Shown: positions 1-10,670 of the stretch, in pieces
Layout of the letters: the number at the start of each line of letters is the position of its first letter
How positions within the stretch are numbered: position 1 is the first letter of the stretch
Assembly: GCA_036937835.1 (NCBI GenBank)
Contig: CM072864.1
Location: forward strand, 17,714,001-17,778,000
Direction of reading: 5' to 3'
Length of the DNA stretch: 64,000 nucleotides
Origin: Pampus argenteus
Taxonomy: Eukaryota; Chordata; Actinopteri; Scombriformes; Stromateidae
Made by a program: the position numbers and the translations under genes
The notes under the pieces: generated by a model
What the model saw: the letters and a program-made list of their open reading frames with translations, nothing else
Told to the model about the DNA's origin: nothing
Database searches by the model: none

Positions 1-122
1 ATGGATGTGTTTAAAGTGTTGAATGACTGTGACCCCACCCAAGTATGCCCACTCATACTGTACATTTTCTTGCTGAGGGGCTGTGAAAGGACTCATCCCA
101 ACTCTTTGTCTCTCTTGTTAAG

Positions 123-1587
123 GTGGAGGTCTTATGTACTATGCTGGGTTTGCCTGATTTACCAGAGCAGACTCTGCCTAAACTGTGCAGCAGTGTTTTG
201 GCTCTTTCTCCTGACCTCAGCTACAGTACTGCAGCAACAATCATCAGGAGCCTCCTGCTACAGAAGGTACATCAATGAAATTGTTTATAAAATGTCAGAA
301 AACGGAGAAAAATGTCCATCACTTCCATCCAGAAGCTTTGATTTGGAGAATTTGCACATTTCCCTTAAAAGTGACTCCAGATAATTAAACAATTATTAAA
401 ATAGTTGGTGATTAATTAAATAGTCGACAACTAATCGACTAATCATTGTAGCTCTGAATGCAAAGTATGCTAATTGTGATGCAGTTTGATACTGACAGCA
501 TATCCTGTTGCTACATGTGTAGGTCCTGTCCCTGTCAGAACCGGCCTCCAGATGCCTGGTCACCACAGTGACGTCACTCTGTAGCCGCTACACCCGACCA
601 ATGTGCCACGCTCTGATCAGACCCGTTCTAGAGGACAAGAACATAGGTAGCTGCCGTTCTAATCTATTAACTTATATTACAAGCATTGAGTCAGAGATGC
701 TTGTGCTGTTATAGTAGAGTCAGTTAGTCACAGAGCAGCAGCCCTGTGCCTGGCATGAATTCAGTGCCCTGGTTCAAGTACACACACAAACAGAACAGAT
801 GCTTTGATGTTATAGAGGGCTGAGCCAGCAGCTTGTTATTCACCAAACATCAACTGAACTTGTATTTTGAACATTTTGTTTTCAGGGAACTCACAGGCTG
901 AGCTTCTGAACAGACTGATCGAAGGCTGTCTGGATTCCCACTACAGTCTTCTAGTGCTTCAGTAGGATGAGATTATTCTGTATTTCTTTCTAACTGCTGT
1001 AACATATCAGAGAAGCGCAAAATAATAATGAGCGCACATGATTATTGGTATTGATTGTTAATGCAGTTTTTTTTTTATTTTTCTGCCAGAATGACATTTA
1101 AAATTGCGTGGAGTGAGGCAGTACTCTCTATTATCCACAGCTTGCTAGACTCCAAGGTAAGACAAGGCCATGTTTATAAGTGGGAAAAGTGGCACAAGAC
1201 CATGTAGTCATAATATTATACGTCACTGAGTTGCCTGTTTTTTTTTTGTTTGTTTCTCAGCCTGACTTGAATGAAGAACTGTTCACACAGTTCACTGAAC
1301 AGCTCGTCAGCCAGAGTCCTCAATTCACAAAATCTGTGAAGTTTTCAAAAATGATGCTAACAGTCCTTACTAAATACAGCAGTCATGTATGTTTTTTTTA
1401 ATTCTTATCAAGCATAATGGCTGACCAGTGATTGAAATTGTATTTTTAATCATTCTGCATATGTCTTAATTTATTTTTCCAGGTGACTGCTGCACACAAA
1501 CACTCCCTGTCTGATTGCCTGATGTTAAATGAGACCTTTCTGAAAAAGTCTCTTCAAGCTGCTTTGAAAAGAATCACACACACATGA
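123..1587 (+). CDS. fance: Fanconi anaemia group E protein, C-terminal part (5' end outside window)
   Basis: Seven coding exons with GT-AG borders: 123-266, 523-646, 886-961, 1090-1156, 1261-1386 and 1483-1587 are clear, plus whatever lies before the window; six are visible here. The phases join into one frame ending at TGA 1585-1587, and an AATAAA follows near 1599. The product starts in frame with VEVLCTMLGLPDLPEQ and ends NETFLKKSLQAALKRI. This is the helical-repeat C-terminal half of FANCE, which in the family binds FANCC and FANCD2 within the nuclear Fanconi core complex that monoubiquitinates FANCD2 during interstrand crosslink repair. Bases 1-122 are intron ending at AG 121-122. The N-terminal exons are outside the window, so completeness cannot be judged. 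The neighbour rpl10a supports the call, because FANCE and RPL10A are also neighbours in human. Confident in the family; no key residue can be tested. Confidence 0.88.
280..460 (+). repeat. AT-rich dispersed repeat in a fance intron
   Basis: The stretch contains the phrases TATAAAATGTCAGAAAA, AGTTGGTGAT, and a closing CTAATCATTGTAGCTCT. The same ordered phrases recur at about 50300-50545 on this strand and in reverse at about 13890-14175. This makes it one family of interspersed element, probably a short non-autonomous element common in fish genomes. The ends are approximate. Confidence 0.5.
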
Positions 1588-1699
1588 AATGTTGTGTTAA
1601 TAAACTTATACATTATAATATATTATGAGTTCTTGTCTACTTCTACAAAATATTTTGACCTAAAAATCGAGGCAACCTCTTTTTACCAGTTTGACAGTG

Positions 1700-1702
<3 letters not shown>

Positions 1703-1740
<38 letters not shown>
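1703..1740. repeat. (TA)n microsatellite
   Basis: A nearly pure TA dinucleotide run directly 5' of the Tc1-like remnant. Tc1/mariner elements insert at TA, so the repeat may have grown from a target site; that is inference. Confidence 0.9.
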
Positions 1741-1744
<4 letters not shown>

Positions 1745-1745
<1 letters not shown>

Positions 1746-2322
1746 CCCAAGATCTGCATATTTCCCAGCACACCATTAAATCCATCACTAGAGTGGCATC
1801 ATTAGTGGCAGCATCATGCTGTAGGGATGCTTCTCATCAGCAGGTACTGGTAAACTTATCAGGATTGAAGGCAAGATGGTTATAACACAGTGCAATTCTT
1901 CAAGAAAACCTGTGTCAGTCTGTAAGAGACTTAAAACTGGGGCGGAGGTTCACTTGTCAGCAGGACAATGACCCTGGGCATACAGCCAAAGCTACACTGG
2001 AAGGGTTTAAGACAAACAATGTTAATGTCTTAGAACAGCCCAGACCTCAATCCAATTAAGAGTCTGTGGTGAGACTTGAAAATTGCTGTTCAGGCGTTCT
2101 CCAACCAATCTCACTGAGCTTGAGTTATTTTGCTATAGATGTGCAAGGCTGGTAAAAACATACCCCAGTATATATTTTGCACCTTTAAAGTACTATGTGC
2201 ATTGTGTTAATCAACTGGTAAAAAGCCTAATAAAACCAATTTGAATTCCAAGTTGTAACACTGTAAAATGTGGAAAGGTCCAAGGGGTGTGAATAATTAT
2301 GCAAGGCACTGTATATTGTTGA
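1745..2322 (+). mobile_element. Decayed Tc1/mariner transposon remnant (3' part)
   Basis: The run CAGCAGGACAATGACCC followed by CATACAGCCAAAGCTACACT corresponds to the conserved transposase stretch QQDNDP-HTAK around the catalytic region of Tc1-like transposases. The element ends with GAATAATTATGCAAGGCACT, typical of Tc1-like terminal repeats in fish. The reading frame is broken by stop codons and shifts, and the 5' half is missing, so it is a dead copy lying downstream of fance. Together with 2330-2640, where nothing else was recognised, it fills most of the gap between fance and rpl10a. Confidence 0.8.
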
Positions 2323-2639
2323 AAGGACAGATTTTTTAAAACTTTGCATTGGATGTTAAAGTAGAAATAATAAAGAAATAAACTACAGTGATTTGGTATT
2401 TACTGAAGGGAAAGGGGACTCAACACATTCTTTTCCTCTCTGGAAAATGAATGTCCTGACGGTAATCTGGTCTTGTAATTAATGTAGAGCTGTAATGTAA
2501 AGATTAGTTGAAAAGTAAAGTACATTTACAGAAATTTTTTTTTTACAACTATTTTGTAAATTGATTATTTTGATTGGTAATCAAATAGTTGTTTTAGTGT
2601 CCACACTAAATGCTTGTTGCCAAGGTTTGTAGATTAAGG

Positions 2640-2900
2640 GTCATACTTCCTGTGTGTGTTCACACATGTTAGGGTTAATGTTAAGATCAAAACAAAGTAA
2701 AAGATATTTGGAGGGGTCTGACCCCAGGTTGGAAACCACTGGACTAAACTAACTGACTGTATGTATATAAAGTAGTTCAACCAACCCCCACTTCCAGCAG
2801 CGACAACGGTAACATGCTGCTAACGCACTGATGCTTTAGTATTAATAATCTAATAATGATGTCATATATAATAAAAATATATAAACGGCAAATATTACAA
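2640..2900 (+). repeat. hAT-like non-autonomous repeat fragment
   Basis: Contains TCTGACC, GGTTGGAAACCACT, AACATGCTGCTAAC and TTTAGTATTAATAATCTAA in the same order as the longer copy at 60470-60980. The shared order of phrases marks both as members of one dispersed family. The ends are approximate and this copy is a fragment. Confidence 0.5.
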
Positions 2901-3059
2901 AAGCGACACTGTTTCATATATTAATATATATCATAAAATGTCATTTCATATTTTAAATAAATATATCTGCCGTACAAGAAAAAAAGAGAAAGATGCATCG
3001 GTCACGCCCATTAGTGACGCAACGACGCAAGCGCCTGGCCGCCTTTATTTTGCGTAACT

Positions 3060-3112
3060 TCCCGTAGCACTTCCTTTTCAGCGTAGCAACACGAGAGGGA
3101 CAAGCTGCGAAA
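3060..3112 (+). promoter_or_regulatory. rpl10a core promoter / 5'TOP leader
   Basis: The sequence CTTCCTTTTC at about 3070-3079 is a pyrimidine tract of the kind that begins 5'TOP mRNAs, 35-45 bases before the rpl10a ATG. The region just upstream (3000-3060) is locally GC-rich with several CpGs in an otherwise AT-rich neighbourhood. The exact start site is not proven. Confidence 0.55.
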
Positions 3113-5187
3113 ATGAGGTTAGCTTCAATTTAACCAATAAATGTCAAAAAAGCAAGCAGGAAAACAGACTGTTTCTACATATACAGTGATTGTATTACTT
3201 GCCCAATACTTAAGTGTTAATATATTAACGTTTGTTAAGTTATTTAGTCCGGTTTTAATAGAAATAGGTGAAGCTAAGTGTAACGTAGCGGACCGGCTCA
3301 TCTACCGGTGTAGGATCCCGCGTTAGGTTTCAGATGTAATCCACCGTCATCCATAGATTTTAAACGTGTTTTAGTGAATAATCTTACATCAGATGTGTAC
3401 ACTAGTAGTTGTAGATAATAACTTTTGATATCTTTACGCACTTTGTTCCTTTCTGTCTGATATTTAGCGGATTAATTGACGTGTCACTGATGACTTGTTT
3501 TATTTTCTCCATTTCAGTAAGGTGTCCAGGGATACGTTATACGAGGCTGTAAAGGAGGTCCTGCAGAGCTCTACAACCAAGCCGAGGAAGTAAGCTCATC
3601 TGAGGAGAGCTGGTTAACCTGTCACACTCATAACAGCTGATGTATTGGATATCATATGTAACTTGTGTCTGATTTTGTAGGTTTGTGGAGACAGTGGAGC
3701 TGCAGATCAGCCTGAAAAACTATGATCCCCAGAAGGACAAGCGTTTCTCCGGCACCGTCAGGTTCGACCTTTTACTGTCTCACCCAACCTTTTCCTTGTG
3801 TGCTGCCAGCCCTGTCTGAGTATTAGTGAAATGGCCTTTTTATGAAGCAAGCTGTAGCTGGAAACTCATGAATTGAACTTTAAAAAAAAAAAGTAAACAG
3901 TCCAGACAGGCCAGGGGCAGACATGGAGAAGTACTTTGGGTAGTCTGACTGAGCCCACCCAGTCTTGGCTGGTGAAGGTGAAGCAGACGGACCCCTACCC
4001 TGGGTCTTAAAATATGAGGGGAGGCTTTGAGTGGCTTCATGTCCTCTAGCCGACCATTGTTATGTTACCATTGAGGTCAGCTGGACACCGGCCACAGTGG
4101 TGGTATGGGTAAGAATTTTTCTATTAAACTGTAAAATCAAGAGTGAAACAGGGGTGTCACTTGGTGAGGGTGGAGTTTATGTGAAACCAAAAGTTACGGA
4201 TATTCTAGACAAGTAGACATCTCTGATTAAATTAAACCCAAGCAACATATTTTCCTGTCTGAGCTGCAAAATTAGTTTTGAGGATCATTTGATAAATCCA
4301 TTGTTTTACTGTTTGATGATGCATAAAAAGTGCATATTTCAAATACAATGATGCAGCCAAAACTGAAATTTCATGGCCATGACTATCTGTCATACCCTGC
4401 CTTTCTACCAGCTGACACCGCTGTGTTTGAATTGGATCGTGTGTAATGTTGTTGACCCCTTTTAATATGCAGGCTGAAGACTCTCCCCAGGCCCAAGTTC
4501 TCTGTGTGCCTTCTGGGAGACCAGCAGCACTGTGATGAGGCCAAAGCTGCTGACCTGCCACACATGGACATCGAGGCTCTCAAAAAGCTCAACAAGAACA
4601 AGAAACTGGTCAAGAAGCTCGGTATGAAGTTCACGTGACCCACAAGACATCTGATTATTGATGATTGAAGTTGGACTGACTTTTAACATTGATCTTGTTT
4701 GATACGACCATCTTCTAGCCAAGAAGTACGACGCTTTCCTGGCCTCAGAGTCTCTGATTAAGCAGATCCCCCGTATCCTGGGCCCTGGGCTGAACAAGGC
4801 TGGCAAGTTTCCTTCCCTGCTCACCCACAACGAGAACCTGAACACCAAGGTGGATGAGGTCAAATCCACCATCAAATTCCAGATGAAGAAGGTATGTTCA
4901 GCACAAGTTTATATACATATTTAGTAAAATCTCTTATGTTGTAAACACTAATTGTATATTGAATGTTTAATGTTGAAGAAATGGATTTTTTTTCATTGAT
5001 CAACTTTTTGTTGTAGGTGCTCTGTCTGGCTGTGGCTGTAGGACACGTTAAGATGACAGAAGATGAGCTTGTGTACAACATCCACCTGGCTGTTAACTTC
5101 TTGGTGTCACTGCTGAAGAAGAACTGGCAGAACGTGCGCGCTCTCTATGTCAAGAGCACCATGGGCAAACCCCAGCGCCTCTACTAA
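3113..5187 (+). CDS. rpl10a: Large ribosomal subunit protein uL1 (RPL10A)
   Basis: Six coding exons: 3113-3117, 3518-3589, 3681-3761, 4473-4621, 4719-4891 and 5017-5187. They total 651 nt, giving 216 aa against 217 in human. The start exon codes only for ATG plus two bases, and the product begins MSKVSRDTLYEAVKEVLQ. It runs through the uL1 fold with LLGDQQHCDEAKAADLPHMD and GPGLNKAGKFPS, and ends STMGKPQRLY. uL1 forms the L1 stalk of the 60S subunit near the E site and helps release deacylated tRNA. The pyrimidine-rich CTTCCTTTTC about 40 bases before the ATG fits a 5'TOP promoter and start site, as expected for a ribosomal protein mRNA. An AATAAA lies near 5203. No frame damage, and the intron between exons 3 and 4 is the longest. 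A functional ribosomal protein gene, not a processed copy. Confidence 0.97.
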
Positions 5188-5214
5188 ATTACAGCTTTTC
5201 TATGAATAAAAATG

Positions 5215-6415
5215 TGGAGATGCTCCAAAATTGACTTTCTGCGTGTTTTTTTTTAACTTTCTGGACAGCTTTGTGTTCATTTGCAGAGTTTGAAAGTTGC
5301 TTTTGATAGCTTTGTGTTTAATGGCTTTAGACATTTTATCATATTAAGAGTTGGATATTTGCAATGAATTTCAATTTGAACCTAAGTTTTTACTCTAGTG
5401 TAATTACTACCAATCTCTGCAACATTCACAATAGAGAAAAAATAACATGCAATCAATGAAAACTTACTTGTGTTTATTTCTTAGTTCTGACAAATCCTAG
5501 TAGCGTAAGTCCTGATTCATGGTATGGTTATAGTTATATAATCCATCCTCCTATATGAGAATGCAAAAGTACACTTAATATGACAATATTGCTAAATTTA
5601 AGTTTCGCTCTCTCCTGGAGACCTTTCTATATCAATATAATGCTGCATTAAGTAAAGTAATTGTTCTCGCTGTTACTTTCCTTTACAAACGTAGTCATTA
5701 CATCCACATTACTAATGATTATCAAAAATCTCATTGAATACCCCAGTTTGACCCCGCCCTTGTCTGGATGGCCTAAATCAAGTCTAATATTGAACTCAAA
5801 ATGTTAACTTAAATAGGAATCTGGGAAAACAATCACATGATCCTGACCTGCTCAGAACCCATTTGGTACAGTTTCATCGATCAATTCAAATCTTCCCTTT
5901 TGCTTTCATCTGAAGTGGTTCAGAGGTCAGTGAGCATGATGGGAACTGTAGTAGTGGCACATTTGACTCATCACCTTACAACAGCACCAGTATTTGTTTG
6001 CTATAGATACAAAACACAGCAGTAGGTAAATCCGTAGCTACCCATGAGCCTCTTGGGGCAGTCGCTGCTCAGGTTTGACTGTGGATCTCTTAATAGGATT
6101 ATCTATTCTCAGTACAGGAGAAAGACAGTGGGAGAAAATGGACCAAACACGGATAGAAACTCAATAGAATACATTCATGTTTCCATCAACAATGAAAAAC
6201 CCACTGTTGATTGTAAGGGGGATTTGAGTAAATTAATGGTTTTTACCTGAGTGAAACATTTGGATTATTCTCGTAATGATGAACGCTCAGGTGAGTCAAA
6301 TAATCTACCAGCTGTCCCACCTGTCCCTGAACCAGGCTGTTAACACTCGGGAACATTTTATATTTAATTAGTGTTGTTGTTCAATGTCAGAGGTAATATT
6401 TCTGAACTTCTTTCA
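5215..6415. other. Intergenic gap between rpl10a and the IRAG-like gene
   Basis: AT-rich sequence after the rpl10a poly(A) signal. I see no exon with convincing splice signals, no RNA gene and no clear repeat. The 5' untranslated exon and promoter of the next gene probably lie here, since an acceptor AG at about 6415 opens its first coding exon. Confidence 0.5.
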
Positions 6416-6452
6416 GTCTGAAGCAGAGACAAACACTTACAGTCTGTTCACC

Positions 6453-9400
6453 ATGTTGGACAGTGACAACAGTGAAGAAGGTAACAGCTGTAACATTTAC
6501 ATAGAGGAAACCACTGTTAGCATGGCATTACATAAAAACTGGATTGTTCCCTTGTAACAGAAACCAGTCAAGAGGAGCCGCCAATCACAAGCTGGAACGA
6601 GCTGTCCATAATAGAGCGTGTAGGCCTCAACAGGTGACAGATTCTGATATATTTACTGTAAATAACACACAACTTAACTACCCTGCACTGATCTTTCAAT
6701 CTTCTTGTTTTCTGACAGTGCAGAGATGTCAGAGAAAGATTTGGAGGTGAGTCTGCACACAGATTGCATGATGTCTAAGATAATTGAAGTGTTTCTTCTT
6801 TCTGTTATTCTCGGTGTGCATTTTTTATGTTCATTATCTGCTCCGTGTGCCTGTTGTTTGCGCTTTTGATGTTTTTATTGTAATATTTTGTCTATATGTA
6901 GCTTTTAAAGTGTTGTTCTTGATATTGTGCTGAATATCTAAATGTTGACCTGGCCATATTTGAAAAGAAAAGTTTGATTTGATTTTATGTCAGCTCTAGT
7001 TTTTATTGTTATTTAAACCATTAAAATACAGCTGAAATAAATATAGTTTCTCTTCAGGACCAGGGGATTATATAATATCAGGCAAAATATTAAAATGTAT
7101 AATGTGTGCAAAACATGAACATGAATTAAATTAATGACGTTGGTATGTTGCTCCTCTCAGACGGCCTTCTCTCAGATCGCCCTGGCTTTCCGCTGCGACC
7201 AGTACACTCTGAAGCAGAGGCTGCAGGCGGAGGAGCACGCCCGCAACCTGGCCGAGGAGAACATCCAGCTGGAGCTGAGCAGAGGCAGGGAGACCCTAGA
7301 GGTACAGTATGCAGAGACAAGCTAAGTTTGAAGTAAGACTTAAAGACTGGACCAGAGACTCAGGGACACGTGTGTCTGTTTCCAGACATTGAAGGGCCTG
7401 TGTCTGGACAGTAAGCGCAGTAAGGTCCTGCAGAGGCTGGAGCTGTCTCTGGACATCCTCGGTGGGACAGTGGAACGGATCTCCAACACAGCCGAGGTGC
7501 TCGGTGCTGTGCACCAGGTACACTGAGGTTCCTTTGCTTTTATTATGTGTTTGGATGGCCCAGTGCCATGTACGGCATTCTCATCTCATTTCATTTTATT
7601 TCATAACAGGAAAATGAAAAACACTACTGGCTGTCAACAGTGAGGACAAAGAGCAATAACATTTAGCCCAGATGCTCTGCAGACCTTTTCCAGATAAAAG
7701 GCTTGACTCACTGGCAGATATATCAATCTATAATTGAAACAATATGTCTTTAATTATGTTTTCATGCTATGAGCTCAGCACCTGAATAAACAAATGTACG
7801 AAATGAGTGTTTCTACACTGTTTGAGAGCATGTGACAACCCAAACCTTCTATTTTATTCTGTAGCACATTATAAATGATATCTTCACATTTGTAAATGTA
7901 TTATTTACATCTTATATCTTTTGTTAATACCTCTACTGTGAAGTCAAGCATTTATATTTATATAGTACACATGACTATACCTTCAATAATTGACTTTATT
8001 TTATTTGATGTCTCTGATAGGAAGCTCGAGTGAGTCGGGCGGTCGAGCTCATGGTGGCTCATGTGGAGAATCTGAAGAGGCGACATGACAGAAACATGGC
8101 AGAGCTGGAGGAGACCAAGAAGATGAACCCCAACATCGTGGATTCACCAGGTTTCCGATCGCTTGTCTCGTGGTATTTGTCTTATTCTGCTGTAATGTGC
8201 AACATCTGTCTGACTAGATCTCTTTTTCTAGATCCAGAGGAAGGAGACAACAGAACGAAAAGCTCTCAGCAGGTATGCAGATATTGGGCTTATTGTATGA
8301 TTTAATATAGCGTCTGTGCTCTGTCATTTCAGTCTGCCTTTATTCATATTCCTCTCTCCCTTTTTCTGTTAGGCCTGCAGTCGTCGAAGGGTCAGTATAA
8401 CATTAATTCCAAGTCAAATCCAGGTAAGGAAGTTTCTTTACTGAGCTCCTTCAGTTTCTTTACACAAAAATAACCATCAAAGAGCAAAAAGAGTGTCTTC
8501 CTCTTTGTCTCTACAAAGAAGAAGCTGGTAGCAAGTTCCAGCAAGAAGTCCTCACCCGCCTGCCCGTCTCCAACCCTGAGCTCCGAGTCCAGCTGCTCCG
8601 CTGTGACCAAGGATGACAGCAACACAGTGGAGGACAGGTCAACTAAAGGCTCGATTCACGTGGTTGTGTTTTAAATCAGCAAGTACGAGTACATCACCTG
8701 ATTTCTATTTTTCTCTATTGTTTACAGGCCCCATGATCCAGATGAAGCCCCGTCAGAAGCTTCAGCTGCTCAGTGTCCTCCAGACAACCCTCCCACCCCT
8801 GAACCAGAGTGCCCTCCTTCAAAGCAAGTGGCCACCAAGAAGATGCAGAACAAAAAGTATGGACTCACATAAAAGAAACACAGTACAACACAAACGCCTG
8901 CAGAAGATAACAATCAGCTGAAAGCCTGTTCTCATTTGACAGTAAAATATTTCTCTTTGGCATATGTCGTCACTTTATTCTTTCCACCCACACCAGTGAT
9001 TCAGAAATCAACTGCTATAAATAACAATAGACTTTTTTTTTATTATGCCTCTTGTAGCAACAGCCATCTGTAATATGATTAGTTACATGTGGGCTTTTCC
9101 TGCTATGACACATTGTTGCGTCTGCAGTGAAAGAAAGTGGATTCCAAATACAGCAGTGTTAGTTTCATTAGCTACTCTTTACTTTACGTCACCCTTTATT
9201 TAACATCCCTAAAGTGCATCTTTAAAGTTGAGTTATAGTTCATTTTTAAGACAATGTTCAAAAAAGCCAAAAAATAGTTGTGATCTGAATTTTCAGTCAG
9301 AAACATGAAGAATCGTGACAAAACAAGATCTCAAAACATCAAAACACTAACCATTATAGGCCTCAAGAAGTTGGTATTTACTCTTTTTCTAATTGTGTGC

Positions 9401-9811
9401 ACAATTTGATGCTTTGCGTGTAGTGGAATAATTTTAATAGTCGTGAGTGTTATATTTCAGTTCCCCGCTAGATACTTTGCGACAGAGACACAAAGGCAAA
9501 GCTGTGTTATCGAAGAAAAAAGCAGACAAAGATAAGAAGACTACAGATATCTACCAGCAGATCTCTGCGGACACGTGAGTCAACATACGTTTTTTTTTAA
9601 AACAGGTGACAATTGTGACAATTTCCTGTGGACAAACACTGACTGACTTTCTCTGGTCAGGTGTGGATCCCTGTGGAGACAACGATCTTTGGCTCACTGG
9701 CTGCATCGCTGCCGCTGGGCGCTCCTCTGCATGTACGTCTTTGTGCTCGTCTCTGTCATAACATTAACTTACTTCTTGTGGAAGCTTCATGACGACACAC
9801 TTGAGCCATGA
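6453..9811 (+). CDS. IRAG/LRMP (MRVI1) family tail-anchored ER protein
   Basis: Twelve coding exons in one frame: 6453-6480, 6561-6633, 6719-6746, 7161-7301, 7386-7517, 8021-8150, 8232-8272, 8373-8423, 8519-8637, 8728-8856, 9461-9574 and 9661-9811, giving 378 aa. The N-terminal third is the MRVI1-domain coiled coil, with GLNSAEMSEKDLE, CDQYTLKQRLQAEEHARNLA, GTVERISNTAEVLGAVHQEA and RVSRAVELMVAHVENLKR. A Ser/Thr/Pro-rich linker follows. The C-terminus has one hydrophobic helix (LLCMYVFVLVSVITLTYFLW) and a short luminal tail, KLHDDTLEP. Family members (IRAG1, IRAG2/JAW1) are ER/outer nuclear membrane proteins that bind IP3 receptors. An RRRVS site in the middle fits a basophilic kinase target, which is known for IRAG1; its use here is inference. 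This gene is much shorter than human IRAG1 and IRAG2. The ATG follows an acceptor at about 6415, so a 5'UTR exon exists upstream. I cannot choose between irag1-like and irag2-like. Confidence 0.85.
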
Positions 9812-9844
9812 TCTCTCCTTCTTGGATTTGGATACAGTTTTCAG

Positions 9845-9860
9845 GATGTTAATAAATTCA
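9845..9860 (+). terminator. Poly(A) signal of the IRAG-like gene
   Basis: An AATAAA lies about 40 bases after the stop codon. The inava gene ends from the other strand at 10671, so the two transcription units converge here. Confidence 0.6.
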
Positions 9861-10670
9861 GGATGTCTACATTCTGTGAACCGTACTGTAAAAATCCAGC
9901 GTGTAGACAAGCTGAAATATGTGAATATGTGAATATTAAATGTTTTGATGTAACACTTTTGGTTTCAGTTATATTTTTATTATAAATATACAAAAAATAT
10001 AAAAACTGGTACAATCACTTGGTTAGTAACAAAACACCATACTGCAGTGAAAACATTCATCAAACCACTGTTAAAGGCATCAGTGATTAATTATCAAGAG
10101 TTAATAGCAAACAATAAGAGTCAGCTTACTTCACATCGTGGTTAGACAGATGTTAAATGTTAACTGTATATATAAAAAGAGCAATGCATTTCCAGAAGTA
10201 CGTATATCATTTTTTTTTTAGTAATAAGTCTCAATGTTGCCAGGGAGAAACTTTAAATTATAGATAAATATAAAATTAAATTAGGAATGGGAAAGACTTA
10301 TTTGAAAACTACTTTTAGTTGAATTTTATGTGCAAAAAATGTGTGCCAGCCACGAAGAAATTATTAAAACCACAGCAAATTTGTTCTAAATCCTAAGATC
10401 CATTTGACACACTTATGAATATTGTATGAACCTCAATTCACTTCAAAACATCTATTAGAAAACAAATCTGAAATAAATAAAACTGGCATACCACCTTACA
10501 ATAAGTTTTAAATTATAAAAGAGAGAGAAATGTGCTCACCGGGGTACCAATAGGTCCACGTTTTCTGCATCAACAAACTATCTCACAGAGAGTTTTAATA
10601 AATACAAAGATAAATAGAGAGGAATAGCGTACATCCTACTAAACATCCTGCACAAGAGGAGACGTCTCAG

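Noticed and set aside
4311..4366. C/D snoRNA-like motifs (TGATGATG ... CTGA) in an rpl10a intron
   Set aside because: No terminal stem next to the boxes, poor C'/D' boxes and no recognisable guide; ribosomal protein introns often host snoRNAs, so it was considered, but the signal is too weak.
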